From assembly GCA_039566865.1 (NCBI GenBank), contig CM076955.1, positions 7,318,501-7,382,500 on the forward strand: DNA of 64,000 bases. Direction: 5' to 3'. Of this stretch, positions 54,780 through 64,000 are shown one piece after another; positions within the stretch are counted from its first letter, which is position 1; each line of letters opens with the position of its first letter. The notes under the pieces are model-generated. The model did not search any database. It was not told the origin of the DNA and saw only the letters and a program-made list of their open reading frames with translations. The DNA is from Aurelia coerulea. Lineage: Eukaryota; Cnidaria; Scyphozoa; Semaeostomeae; Ulmaridae. Made by a program: the position numbers and the translations under genes.

Positions 54780-56579
54780 TACAGGGTGTCTAAAAAAAAA
54801 GTACCCTCTTTTGATTGGAAATAAGAACAAAACGATAAGATATCATTACTCTCCGAGTTCACAGCTAAATGTATCAATCTTCAACTTAGATGCACACACC
54901 TCGCATTTAAACATCGCACAGCAAACACCGGAGATACATGTTTGCAAGGTCAAATTTACAGTGCACCCAAAACCAGAGGTTTTGAAAAAGGGCCTAGTCA
55001 TGATTTGTATCATGGCATTTTTCAAAGCACCTGTAAACTTTAATTTTCATTTTTATGCTTTTTGCTTTTGAAAAGAATAAAAGGCGCACGGGCATGGTCC
55101 TGATTAAACAAATATCATGAAAATGTGGTAAGAATGATAAAGTCGTTACCACATCTCCAAAATAAGCGTGCACGTGCTCCTTTTTAATTCAAACACAATT
55201 ATGGTGGAATGCAATGCAAGGACCGATTCCGCGAAAGACAAGTCATTTCAAGAACCATTGAAGTAAGTCAAAGTATAATTCTTTTCAAAAGTAAAAACTA
55301 AAGTTCAAAGTTGAAAATCCTTTTGCAAAATGTCTGTGTGATGTCAAAATATGGCTAGGCCCTTTCTCATAACCTCTGGTTTCAGGTGCACTCCAAATTC
55401 TGAACTTGTAACCTCATATCTCCGGTGTTTAATGGAGGATTTAAAACACAAGGTATGTGCATTTTTACGTTGAAGATCGAAATATTTAGCGATGAACTCA
55501 AAAAATCCCGAAATTGTATCGTTTTGTTATTTTCTAATTCATTTCATTCAACCGAAAAAAACTACATTTATTTAGTGATTAATTACAGTTCTTGTAAGAG
55601 TCTTTCATGACAGTAGTACTAGTCAGTTTAGCAAGTTTGTGAAAAGACGAGTGCATTACAAACAAGTAATACCATAATTAAGCAAAGCAAAAAATTCTAC
55701 AAGATGCATTACCTAGCATATTCTCAAATTTTGCACTATATTGCTGTGCCTATCCTGGTTTGATCAATACCGGGTGAACCAGAAAAAAGTTCCCACTTTC
55801 TAAAATTCGTAGCACCATAAGTACTTCATGGATTTGAATAATTCAAATTCTAGTTGAAAGCCAAAAGATCGAAGTATTTTTGTGATTTTTCTCCTCTTCT
55901 TACGAGCACTGCAATTATAGGTAAATTCAACTTTACAAAAATTTCATGGCTGCAAAATGACAGAAAAAATGCCTAAACCACTTGATCAAATCGTTAGGCC
56001 TCTCCTCACACAGAACAATACGCACATGCGTTTCACCTCTCTCAAGAGTTACAAGAAATAGATTCTCAAACAGATACTAAAGATTTTAAATCCCATGGCA
56101 ATAGATGTGCAGACGATATCTCTCAACCAAGAGAAAGTGCATTTTCTCCAATGTGGTGAGCGAGGAGTCCTTTATGATTTGATCAAGCATTTTAGGCCTT
56201 TTTCAGTCATTTTGCAACGTATAGTAGCCTGTTGGACTTATCATTATGGACTGGTAAATCGAGTGTCTAAAATCTATCAAAACAGAATCAACATCCACAA
56301 CTTGATATTGCCACTGCTCTAAAATCTTATGGGAGGGATGGGGAGGGGTGTCTGATCAGCAAACGAGCTATCGACGTGTGACCATTAGACTCATGTACAG
56401 AATATTTATACTGTCACTATTTCACGTGCCAGAACACAACTTAAAATCACTGGCACGCTTGTATACACGACTCTATTGTAACCTATACTTAAGACTCTAC
56501 TCTTTTTCCCTCTCTTGGGACTAAATAAATTCAGTTCCCTCGTTCGATCAAAATAGGGTACTTTTTTAGACACCTGGTA
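54780..56579. mobile_element. mariner-type element (family M3) with nested M1 fragment
   Basis: TA at both borders. Left CAGGGTGTCTAAAAAAAAAG, right TTTTTTAGACACCTGG with the same TACCCTNTTTTGAT block inverted. The left 500 bp is repeated at 24627. An M1 MITE fragment (55768-56218) is inserted. No intact transposase. Confidence 0.78.
55768..56218 (+). mobile_element. mariner-type MITE M1, copy 3 (3' part lost)
   Basis: TA then CCGGGTGAACCAGAAAAAAG. Colinear with 7063-7667 until CAGTCATTTTGCAAC, then unrelated sequence. Confidence 0.78.
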
Positions 56580-56808
56580 TAAGAAGTTTACAATAGCGAT
56601 TCCTACGAACTTCTATACAAGGATAATACCAACCACCAAGAGGAGAAGAATATCATGACTACCGCCTGGCCTTAAACACATACCTAAAATGCAGCTAATT
56701 ATACAGCAACTAAGTGCTAAACTTTGCAAAACTTTACAACTACATATAAAAACTTCACAATGCTACGAGTTGTTTAGAATATTTAGCTTAGCTTAATTTC
56801 CTATTATC

Positions 56809-57403
56809 TACCGGGTGCGCCAAAATAAGCTATGCACTTTTGGCAGGCCACAATAAATCGTACACTGGACCGATTTTGAAGATTTGTGACTTAATCTTTA
56901 GCAGAAAGTCTGAATTAGTTTCTTGAACTTTTTGCAAATGCTTCCATTTTCAGTTTTTAGAGCTAGAAGCTAGTTTCTTAAAATGTTCATTTTCGAAGAC
57001 ACTGAAAACGATCAAAAAACATCGATCAAATTTTAAAAGACTCAACATGAATGAACAAAGAGAAAACGTTTCCAGGGTGGTTTGGGGATTTAATACGAAC
57101 TCTTGTACAGCCAATCGATTTCTAGATTCCAAATCACCACCAACGAGTTCTCTTTTTGTCCATTCATGTCGATTCTTTAAAAAACTTGATCGGTATTTTT
57201 GATCGTTTTCAGTGTTTTTGAAAACTAAAATTTTAAGAAACTCACTTCAAGCTCTTAAAACCGAAATGAAAAAAATTGCAATAACTTCCAGCATCTAATT
57301 CGGACTTTCTGCTAAAGATTGAGTCATAAATCTTCAAAATCCGTCCACTGTACAATTTATTGTGGCCTGCCAAACGTGCATAGTTTATTTTGCCGCACCT
57401 TGT
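56809..57403. mobile_element. mariner-type MITE M2, copy 2
   Basis: TA then CCGGGTGCGCCAAAATAAGC; right end degenerate (TTTTGCCGCACC). Colinear with 21166-21770. Confidence 0.82.
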
Positions 57404-57704
57404 GTTTGCATTTTTGATATGATAGAACATAACAGAAAAAGGAATCTCGTGATCATGCTCGAATCGAGCGTCAAATTCGAAATCGTAGAATTCAGATTTA
57501 CAATGTGATATAGATGCTATTTGCAAAACGACTGCTTCAGAAAATAATTTTACAGCCTTTCACAGGCAGTGAGTTGTTTTAAATTATTGAAAACAATTTG
57601 CTTTGTGTTATATTTAAACAAGGAAAATTAGCAGCAAATTTTGCAGACCTCCCAATATTGAAATATTTCTTTACTCGTTGAGTAGATCAATTTTTCTTAC
57701 CTAC

Positions 57705-57762
57705 CTCTTTTGCAACGCTGTCAGGCTGAACAACAGCAATCACACATTTTGTATTGACACAG
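57705..57762 (-). CDS. Host gene, exon 4
   Basis: 58 nt: acceptor TTGATTTTAG before 57762, donor AAGAG/GTAGGTAAG after 57705. Phase 2 in, phase 0 out; the two bases left by exon 3 (CG) plus its first C make an arginine codon and the frame continues CVNTKCVIAVVQPDSVAKE. A CxxxxC pair and a hydrophobic beta-strand-like stretch. Both neighbours join in phase. Confidence 0.76.
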
Positions 57763-58570
57763 CTAAAATCAAAATTACATCTTGATAAATTTACGTCAAG
57801 GGTGGAAAAGATAGCCGAAGATATGATTACTGCAGAGTCAGTTGTCAGTTTCTAACTTGGTTTGACAGTATAATGATACTGCAAATAGACATTGACAAGG
57901 ATTGACTAGGATATTGTTTCGAACAGGCAGGAATAATTCAACTTTGTACAAAATACATACGCTGTATGAAAAACGAGTAGAAGCCTTATTTGCTATTAAA
58001 GTAGCTACACTAAGTTACAGCATTCTTTTCATTATGGTTGGTTGATGTTTAATACGTAATGAAAGTAGACGACTAACAACAAAAATTTGACAGCTAACTA
58101 TTACAGCATGCAGGTAAACTTGCTTATCAGATACTTAAAGGGAGCAGTTTATCTGAAAAAGTCCCTCTCAGATCCTCTTGCTTTTGATATTATACGATTA
58201 TTATAGACTAAGAATCAACATACCACACTGTCACTCCAAGCTTATTACACGGAATTAGCTCCAATTTTGTTATCTCCTACGAGAGAGAACCATTGTGTTT
58301 TTAATCATGAAACTTTCAGCAATAAAAGTAGACTCTTCAATAAAAAACAACTTCGGAGTAACCCAATCCATATACCAGGTGACCAAATAAAGAGTGAAAC
58401 TTTTCAACAATCATCGACAATTGCTTTGGTCAACTGGCCTAGATATTCCTCTTTCTGCATTTTTATCATTTTTTGCACTAAATTTCATAGACAGGGACAG
58501 AGTCTTATAGCTACAGGAAAAATACAACAACATCGTAGCTTGAAAACTCATTTTTTGAACAATGGTACAT
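57763..58570. other. Unassigned intron sequence
   Basis: No recognised element, apart from a possible mariner-like end (ATACCAGGTGACCAAATAAA at 58372). The long plus frame 58267-58719 runs into MITE sequence and is not believed. Confidence 0.35.
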
Positions 58571-58959
58571 TACATGTTTTTTGTAAGAAACTTGGATCAG
58601 CACCTAGTACTGAAAGTTTCTTAATTTTACATGAAAATGTTGGTGTTATTGTGTGGGGTCTAAAATTGCTTTATGGTTGGAAATTGAGCCTTCTCATCGA
58701 CAAAGGGCATTCATTTTGAATTGATATTGTCACCACGGATAAGCCATGCACATTAAGGCAAAAAGTTATTGATTTTTTGCAGTCAAAATTTGATATTTAC
58801 AAACGCAATGCCGTGCGAACCATAATCTACCAACTCTTATTCTAAAAAAAATGTTCGAACTTTTAGATTGTTCTTGCACGTAGTACTAGAATTTCTTGAA
58901 TTTTGGTCATCGTAGTACTAGTTTCTTACAAACCAGCTCCTCACAAAAAACAAGTGTAT
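58571..58959. mobile_element. MITE family T, copy 5
   Basis: ACATGTTTTTTGTAAGAAAC at the left, TTTCTTACAA...AAGTGTA at the right. Internal GGATCAGCACCTAGTACTGA shared with 26072-26493. Confidence 0.68.
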
Positions 58960-59760
58960 TTGCATATCATACAGGAAGCATCTCATTCTTACCAAAAAGG
59001 CTACATCTTGTGATTCAATCTGCAGATTGAAGTACTACCTAATGCCAAAGCTCTGTCAACACCATAAGAACCAATTTGATTAAGATTAATTTGAACCTTT
59101 GCTTCACGCCACACAGTCACAATGTCTTATTCTTTTTTTTCCTTTTGCGTCTGTTCGTACCTTTTTTTCACATTGAATGTTATGTGTATGAATATAGTGT
59201 GTATCATAGTGTGAATGACAATTCATCCACACTTTAAAGTGAAGCTTCAGATCAACAATGCTGTGCAAAGCGACCCTGACTTGATAGCAAGGGCGTGATT
59301 TTTTGAGCGATGCCGACTCTGAGCGGGGAACATTGACGTCGGCAATTGCTGTCGTTATTGTTCTCTCGGCTTGTCTATGTTCGGTTGTTCGGCATCATCG
59401 TTTATATTGGCTCGACATTCAATGTGCAGAAAAATCGTTTATCTGCAGCTTTCGCAGATCAGTTGTGGCTGTTTCATTTTTAGTTGCACGCATGCTCTTT
59501 CTGTAACAACTGTAGGGTAGGCCTAGTCATGGGCTACTGCTTCTCGCGGTATCTTCCTTATCGTGTAGTTAAGGAGCTTGTAAGGATTGTCTGAAGTTTT
59601 TCAGTTTTCATTGACAAATGTACTTAAATAAATTTCAATACAAATACAACATTACCTAACTTCAAATAAATAAGACAATAAGACATGCTACACAACAGCG
59701 ACACGAGATACTTGGACACGCACTAAATAATCTAACTTAATAGGAAAACATTAAAAGATA

Positions 59761-60012
59761 TTATGAATTTAAATATATTTGTCCAAGGAGGAGCTCTCTA
59801 ATAGATGAACTAATCTTAAGTAATTCTTTTCTGTAAATTTTATATTGAATATATGACAGAAGTGAACCAATGCAAATGGCTATGACGGATAAAAATAATA
59901 ATCTTTGCGATTTCACAGTATGCTCCAAACCAGATTGCTCATAAAGCAACATCATACTTAAAACTGTACCGTAACCCTCTGCGTAGGAGAGTAACTGTAC
60001 CGTACATTTCAC
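59761..60012 (-). CDS. Orphan frame with one predicted membrane segment
   Basis: 83 codons without ATG at the start; an AG lies immediately upstream. One hydrophobic helix (RLLFLSVIAICIGSLLSYI) followed by a lysine-rich tail and a stop. It lies in a host-gene intron on the same strand. The acceptor has a poor pyrimidine tract. Chance or a decayed exon cannot be excluded. Confidence 0.2.
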   Translation of the reverse strand: MKCTVQLLSYAEGYGTVLSMMLLYEQSGLEHTVKSQRLLFLSVIAICIGSLLSYIQYKIYRKELLKISSSIRELLLGQIYLNS

Positions 60013-60183
60013 CTAATCTAGCTACACCAGTCCTTCACTTTTGCTGTTGTTGTTGTTGCTGATGGTAGCGACAAATCAGTTCTAAGAGGCATACAGATAT
60101 TGTGGAGCCAGTTTACATTTCGGGTAATATTGCACTCTCTTAGGTTCAACAAGTGAGAGCAAAATTTGTTGGAGACAACTTAC

Positions 60184-60219
60184 CGGTATAATCCAATCTT
60201 CATGTAGAAAACTGCATAC
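60184..60219 (-). CDS. Host gene, exon 3
   Basis: 36 nt: acceptor CTGTTCCAG before 60219, donor ACCG/GTAAGT after 60184. Phase 2 in, phase 2 out. Read with exon 2 it gives PYAVFYMKIGLYR. The intron to exon 2 is only 67 bp (60220-60286). Small, but its splice sites are strong and its length keeps the frame from exon 2 to exon 4. Confidence 0.68.
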
Positions 60220-60286
60220 CTGGAACAGACCGAATACAGCTTTTAGTAGAAAATCATTATCGGTGTATTCCTGCTAACTTACTCAC

Positions 60287-60318
60287 GGGGGGTCCAACGT
60301 ATTGTGGTAAGGGCGCCT
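60287..60318 (-). CDS. Host gene, exon 2
   Basis: 32 nt: acceptor TTTATTC...AAATGCAG before 60318, donor CCCCC/GTGAGTAAG after 60287. Phase 0 in (as exon 1 leaves), phase 2 out (as exon 3 needs). Encodes RRPYHNTLDP. Confidence 0.68.
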
Positions 60319-60362
60319 CTGCATTTATTCAAAACGTAAAATATCTTACCTTACATTAAAAT

Positions 60363-60822
60363 CTCTTGTCGGAAGTATTTCAAAAATGAAATTTCTTGCC
60401 TATGTTTCATATGACAGTCGTTTCGTCTTTATTGTCCAGCCGATCAAATACAGTGCCTCGAAAATAGCTAGCCATGAATGCTTGATAATAATAATAAATG
60501 AAATTCAGTTCGCTTTGAACTTTATTAGTACTGCACTGCAGTGCATATCTATGATGTATGAAGACAAGGACCGCAGCTTATATTATACATAGTCATTATA
60601 TTAGTCATTATATTATACATAGTCATTACATTCTACAATGCAGTATTAATACAAATCAAAGCGAACGGAATTTCATTATCATTATTATGCATTGATGGCT
60701 AGCCTTATTCGAGGCACTGTATTTGATTGGCCAGCCAAGAGCAAGGACACAAAAAGACGAAATGACTGTCATAAGAAGCATTGGCAATAACGTTTCATTT
60801 TCAAATACTTCCAAAGAGAGAT
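60363..60822. mobile_element. Foldback MITE
   Basis: Arms of about 180 bp (60363-60545 and 60640-60822), for example ATCTCTTGTCGGAAGTATTT and complement. The loop contains tandem TAGTCATTATATT units. Inserted in intron 1 of the host gene, 45 bp from exon 2. Confidence 0.78.
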
Positions 60823-61039
60823 TCTAAGGTTAGATAAGATCTTGACATCTCCATACGTTTAGAATATATGTGGGGTCCCTTACAGCAATATGTTGGGCCT
60901 CCTGTAACTTACTTAACACTGAAATAATGCTGTTCACTAAAAATTTATGAAAATTCCACTCGATATGTATTTTGTCGTTTGAAGTAGCAATGTGAAAATT
61001 CCATAGGTCTCTTTAACTGGATGAAACATGTGGCCTATC

Positions 61040-61835
61040 AAACCAGAGTCTTCTATGAATGTCTATCCAGTTTACGGGTGTATCACCATCCGTTCAATAC
61101 TCCGCTGCGTTAGCGGTAAGTGGAGCATGGAAAGGCACATCACGTGAGAAACTCTACGATGAACTTGGGTGGGAATCGCTCAACCTCCGTCGATGGAGTA
61201 GGCGTCTTGTTCTTTTTTATAAGTTTGTTAACAACCTAACACCAGATTATACAAGAGTGCCAATTCCACCTTTGCTAGAATCGTCTTACCCTTTTCGCAA
61301 ACGCAACGTAGTTGGGCGAATCTGTGCAAGAACAGTCAGTTATGGTGCAAGTTTTTATCCTCATTGTCTATCTGAGTGGAACATGCTTGATCCTGAAATC
61401 AGATCATTACCCACAGTAAGTGCATTCAAGAACAAATTATCATCTCTCATTCGTCCCCCTGAAAAATCGGTTTTCAGTATTCACGATCCAAAAGGTTTAG
61501 CAATTCTTACACAGTTACGTGTGGGTCTTAGCAAACTAAATCTCCACAAGTTCAGGCACAATTTTAAGGATACAATAGATCCAATGTGCTCAATAAACGA
61601 TGGCATTGAGGATACGGAACATTATTTGCTATTCTGTCACTTGTATGTTGTTTGCAGACGTGATCTTCTCAACAGTGTCAATGCAATATTGCACCAACAT
61701 GGCCTGTCAAACCTTTCTAACAAAATTATGCTTAGAGTTTTGTTGTATGGCGATGAAAGGCTGCCAATTGTCTCGAATACAGAAGTCATCAAGGCAACTC
61801 TGAAATACATTCATGCATCAGAACGTTTCCGATAA
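61040..61835 (+). pseudogene. LINE remnant, C-terminal reverse-transcriptase region
   Basis: A 258-codon plus-strand frame from 61059 homologous to the region after the RT palm in animal LINEs (ALAVSGAWKGTSREKLYDEL, LGWESLNLRRWSRRL). It is followed by an R-G-rich linker and a C-terminal Cys/His box (CSINDGIEDTEHYLLFC). The frame is intact to its stop, but the catalytic part is absent. A fifth LINE type, opposite in strand to the host gene. Confidence 0.8.
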
Positions 61836-62163
61836 ATCGCTGCAATTGTTTCGTCTCGCAAACAGTTTCCCTTATTTTTCATTACGTGATTTTTCTTTTA
61901 TAGTCTTGTTATTTGTTTCTTTTATATTTGTTGTCAAAGTCTGTTCCAAAATAGTAACAGGTAAGGCTTTCTCCTCCGACAATCACTATTACTCATGCAT
62001 ATCTCGATATTCATCGAAATTTTCCTAAATGTCTGGCCTGGCGTCTATTTTGGGACAAACTTTGAGTTAATTTTAAATGGCCGCAGGAATGCTTTCTTAC
62101 CGCAGTTTACCTCACACCTGGTATCTTGTACCGGTGTAATGGTTAGCTATTATACCTTAAGTA

Positions 62164-62752
62164 TACAGGGTGTCCCAAAAAAATTGTGCCCCGTTTGCCT
62201 GAAGATTGCGACAAAACGGCAAAAGATATTCACCAAACTTTTGCATGATGCTGCTCTTCAGATATTCAATTAAAGTTTGCAACCATCCCTGTAAAAATCC
62301 GTTAAGAAATGATGGAGCTAGGACCTTCAAAAGACCAAATTTGCCTGATGACTGGAACCAGCGGTCGGCCATTTTGTCTTACTGTTTGCAGTGACAAGTA
62401 TCTTCACGTGAAGTAAGAAATATTTTCTGTGAGGTAAGAAATAGTGGAACTCTCCAAGGATTATCGGAATTTTCACGAAAGCTATGAAATTGGAGGCTGC
62501 TGTTTCATTTCAATCCATGAAGCCATTAATCGCTTCAAGATAGTAAGACAAAATGGCCGACTGCTGGTTTCCGTGATTGGGCAAATTTGATCTTCTGAAG
62601 GTCATAGCTCCATCATTTCTCAACGGATTTTTACGGGGATGGTTGCAAACTGTAATTGAATATCTGAAGAGCAGCATCATTTGGCGAGAAGTTTTTGCCG
62701 TTTTGTCGCAATCTTCAGACAAATGGGGCACAAATTTTTGGGACACCCTGTA
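62164..62752. mobile_element. mariner-type foldback MITE
   Basis: TA at 62164-62165 and 62751-62752. TIRs of about 180 bp start CAGGGTGTCCCAAAAA. Middle has a second inverted segment. The right end lies 12 bp from the donor of host exon 1. Confidence 0.92.
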
Positions 62753-62764
62753 TATCAAACCTAC

Positions 62765-62823
62765 CGTAAGTCGCAATGAAAACTTGATGTGATTCACTGT
62801 CTTTATGATTCCAGCTACACATT
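62765..62823 (-). CDS. Host gene, exon 1 of the visible chain
   Basis: 59 nt: acceptor TTTTTTAG before 62823, donor CTTACG/GTAGGT after 62765. Phase 1 in, phase 0 out. Encodes CVAGIIKTVNHIKFSLRLT. Because it starts with an acceptor and a split codon, at least one more exon must lie upstream, probably beyond the window; I found no matching one between 62824 and 64000. Confidence 0.66.
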
Positions 62824-63893
62824 CTAAAAAACAAGATCTCAATAAAGTGTGAGTTTACATCAGATGTTTGAACAACCCTTAATTATACTTGAGAGAAAAT
62901 GTGTATCTTATGCAAAGAACTTTCGCACAAGCAGTTTTGAACTACAAGTTTACGTAAGAACTGTTTGCAAGCTTTGGAAAAAAGCCATTTCTTGCTTTGC
63001 AACACAACTAATATGTCTCAAATTAGATGCCACGTAAACAATCTGAATAAAGACGATTGAAGAATGGTGCATGAACAAGGTTAAGTTATCGAAAATCTCG
63101 TCACATCTAATTTGAGATGGACTTTTGAGACTTTTCATAAGTTGTGACACACAAACACACTTCAGCTACTACTTTATGCTGATGTCTCATGATAGATATA
63201 GCTTGCTGCGTCTACTACAACATTTCTATTGCTAGATGAAATAACATCTCAACTCCAAGCTTAAAATTGTTCAAAAAATATTGATAGGTTGCAATTCATA
63301 TCTATTCTCAATAACAGTCGATATTTGCATTTAAATTCGTTTTTTGCAATTGCAATATCAAGATGGAATTTTGTGCATTAGCGACCCGATTAGCAACGGT
63401 CATGGTGGAGGGAAACTTATCCTAGTCGTGATAAGAAATAATGCTATTGGTTTAGGGGATAGTCTTTGAGATAAAGTTACATGTTTTGGTATCATTCTCC
63501 AATTATTTCTAAGATTTTTCACTTAAACATTTTCGAATATTTCTCGATTTAACACTTTGAAATTATCACCTCAAAGTGACAAAAGGCTTGTATAACGATG
63601 TTTGAAAATTCGTTTTGCAGAGGACACTTGAGGTATTGGAATGTAGCAAGGTTTAATTCATAATTCATAAGTAATTTTTGTGATTTGTTCTCACATTTTT
63701 CTGAGCGCTGCAAATTTATGTAGAATCTAAGTTATGAAAGTTCAATTACATCGAAATATGCGAAAAGGAGACTCAATTAGAAAAAATGCAGATATGTTTC
63801 ATTTCCTTCAAGCTTTGAATAAATAACTTTTACAAGAGTATCATATCTTATACGTTACTGTTTTTTTTTAGTTTTGATTCTTAAATCTTGAGG
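62824..63893. other. Unassigned sequence upstream of host exon 1
   Basis: No clear exon. A small palindromic pair of CATCTCAAATTAGATG type is near 63015 and 63105. Confidence 0.35.
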
Positions 63894-63998
63894 AGACTTG
63901 CCCTAAGTCTATTTCATCAACTGTAATAAGTCTATCTGAAAGTATACAACACTTTTCCCCTCAATTTATTTTTGACAGAAAAAGACTTAGGGCAAGTC
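63894..63998. repeat. Hairpin repeat at the window edge
   Basis: AGACTTGCCCTAAGTCT at 63895 and its complement at 63982-63998, with a 70-bp loop. Possibly a small MITE cut by the window end. Confidence 0.55.
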
Positions 63999-64000
63999 TA

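Noticed and set aside
58267..58719. 150-codon plus-strand frame
   Set aside because: Its 3' part runs into MITE family T and there is no recognisable domain.
58992..59018. 27-nt microexon candidate on the minus strand (good CTGCAG acceptor, GTAAGA donor)
   Set aside because: It would enter in phase 2 between host exons 3 and 4 and bring a stop into frame; skipping it gives perfect phase.
59303..59506. Plus-strand 67-codon frame with a hydrophobic stretch
   Set aside because: No ATG at its start, no domain, and it lies alone in a host intron.

Overview
This is a transposon-saturated piece of an animal (metazoan) nuclear genome. It is AT-rich and intron-bearing. It carries CR1-like and other non-LTR retrotransposons, two DIRS-type tyrosine-recombinase retrotransposons, tRNA- and 5S-derived SINEs, and many non-autonomous DNA transposons of piggyBac/TTAA, hAT, mariner (TA), Harbinger and Mutator type. 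That mix is what I would expect of a cnidarian or a similar invertebrate, but this is inference; nothing here fixes the species.

The only host gene I can string together runs right across the window on the minus strand, from about 62.8 kb down to about 0.4 kb. I find ten short exon candidates (62765-62823, 60287-60318, 60184-60219, 57705-57762, 51718-51846, 26572-26649, 8625-8707, 8394-8448, 5724-5770, 396-570). Each has AG/GT borders and an open frame, and their phases join without a break into about 249 codons ending in a stop. I do not recognise the protein. Two introns are small (67 and 176 bp); the others are 2 to 25 kb and filled with mobile elements. A second, looser set of exon-like minus-strand reading frames, many with hydrophobic segments, lies inside those introns (14.6-15.2, 35.1-35.4, 38.6-39.8, 41.7-43.2 and 45.0 kb). 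I could not join them.

Layout: 1.3-4.7 kb near-intact CR1-like LINE; 4.8-5.7 kb TTAA element; 6.0-8.35 kb hAT-type element with two nested MITEs; 9.2-13.7 kb TTAA element holding a hAT MITE and a LINE, the LINE itself hit by two more TTAA elements; 13.9-16.7 kb 770-bp-armed inverted duplication; 17.0-18.2 kb TTAA element; 18.3-20.3 kb tandem duplication in which one unit carries a TTAA element; 20.2-27.2 kb nested unclassified TIR elements and mariner MITEs; 27.2-33.6 kb inverted repeat and foldback flanking a DIRS-type retrotransposon (gag, RT-RNase H, tyrosine recombinase); 34.0-34.9 kb SINE and LINE remnant; 36-44 kb MITEs and orphan exon-like frames; 44.7-50.2 kb two broken LINEs with a MITE and a Mutator-type MITE; 52.2-54.7 kb decayed DIRS element; 54.8-57.4 kb mariner-type elements; 60-63 kb 5' part of the host gene with a foldback, a LINE tail and a mariner MITE.

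Apart from the host gene there is no functional network here. The story is one of layered insertions, several of which can be ordered because an empty site or an interrupted reading frame is visible in the same window.
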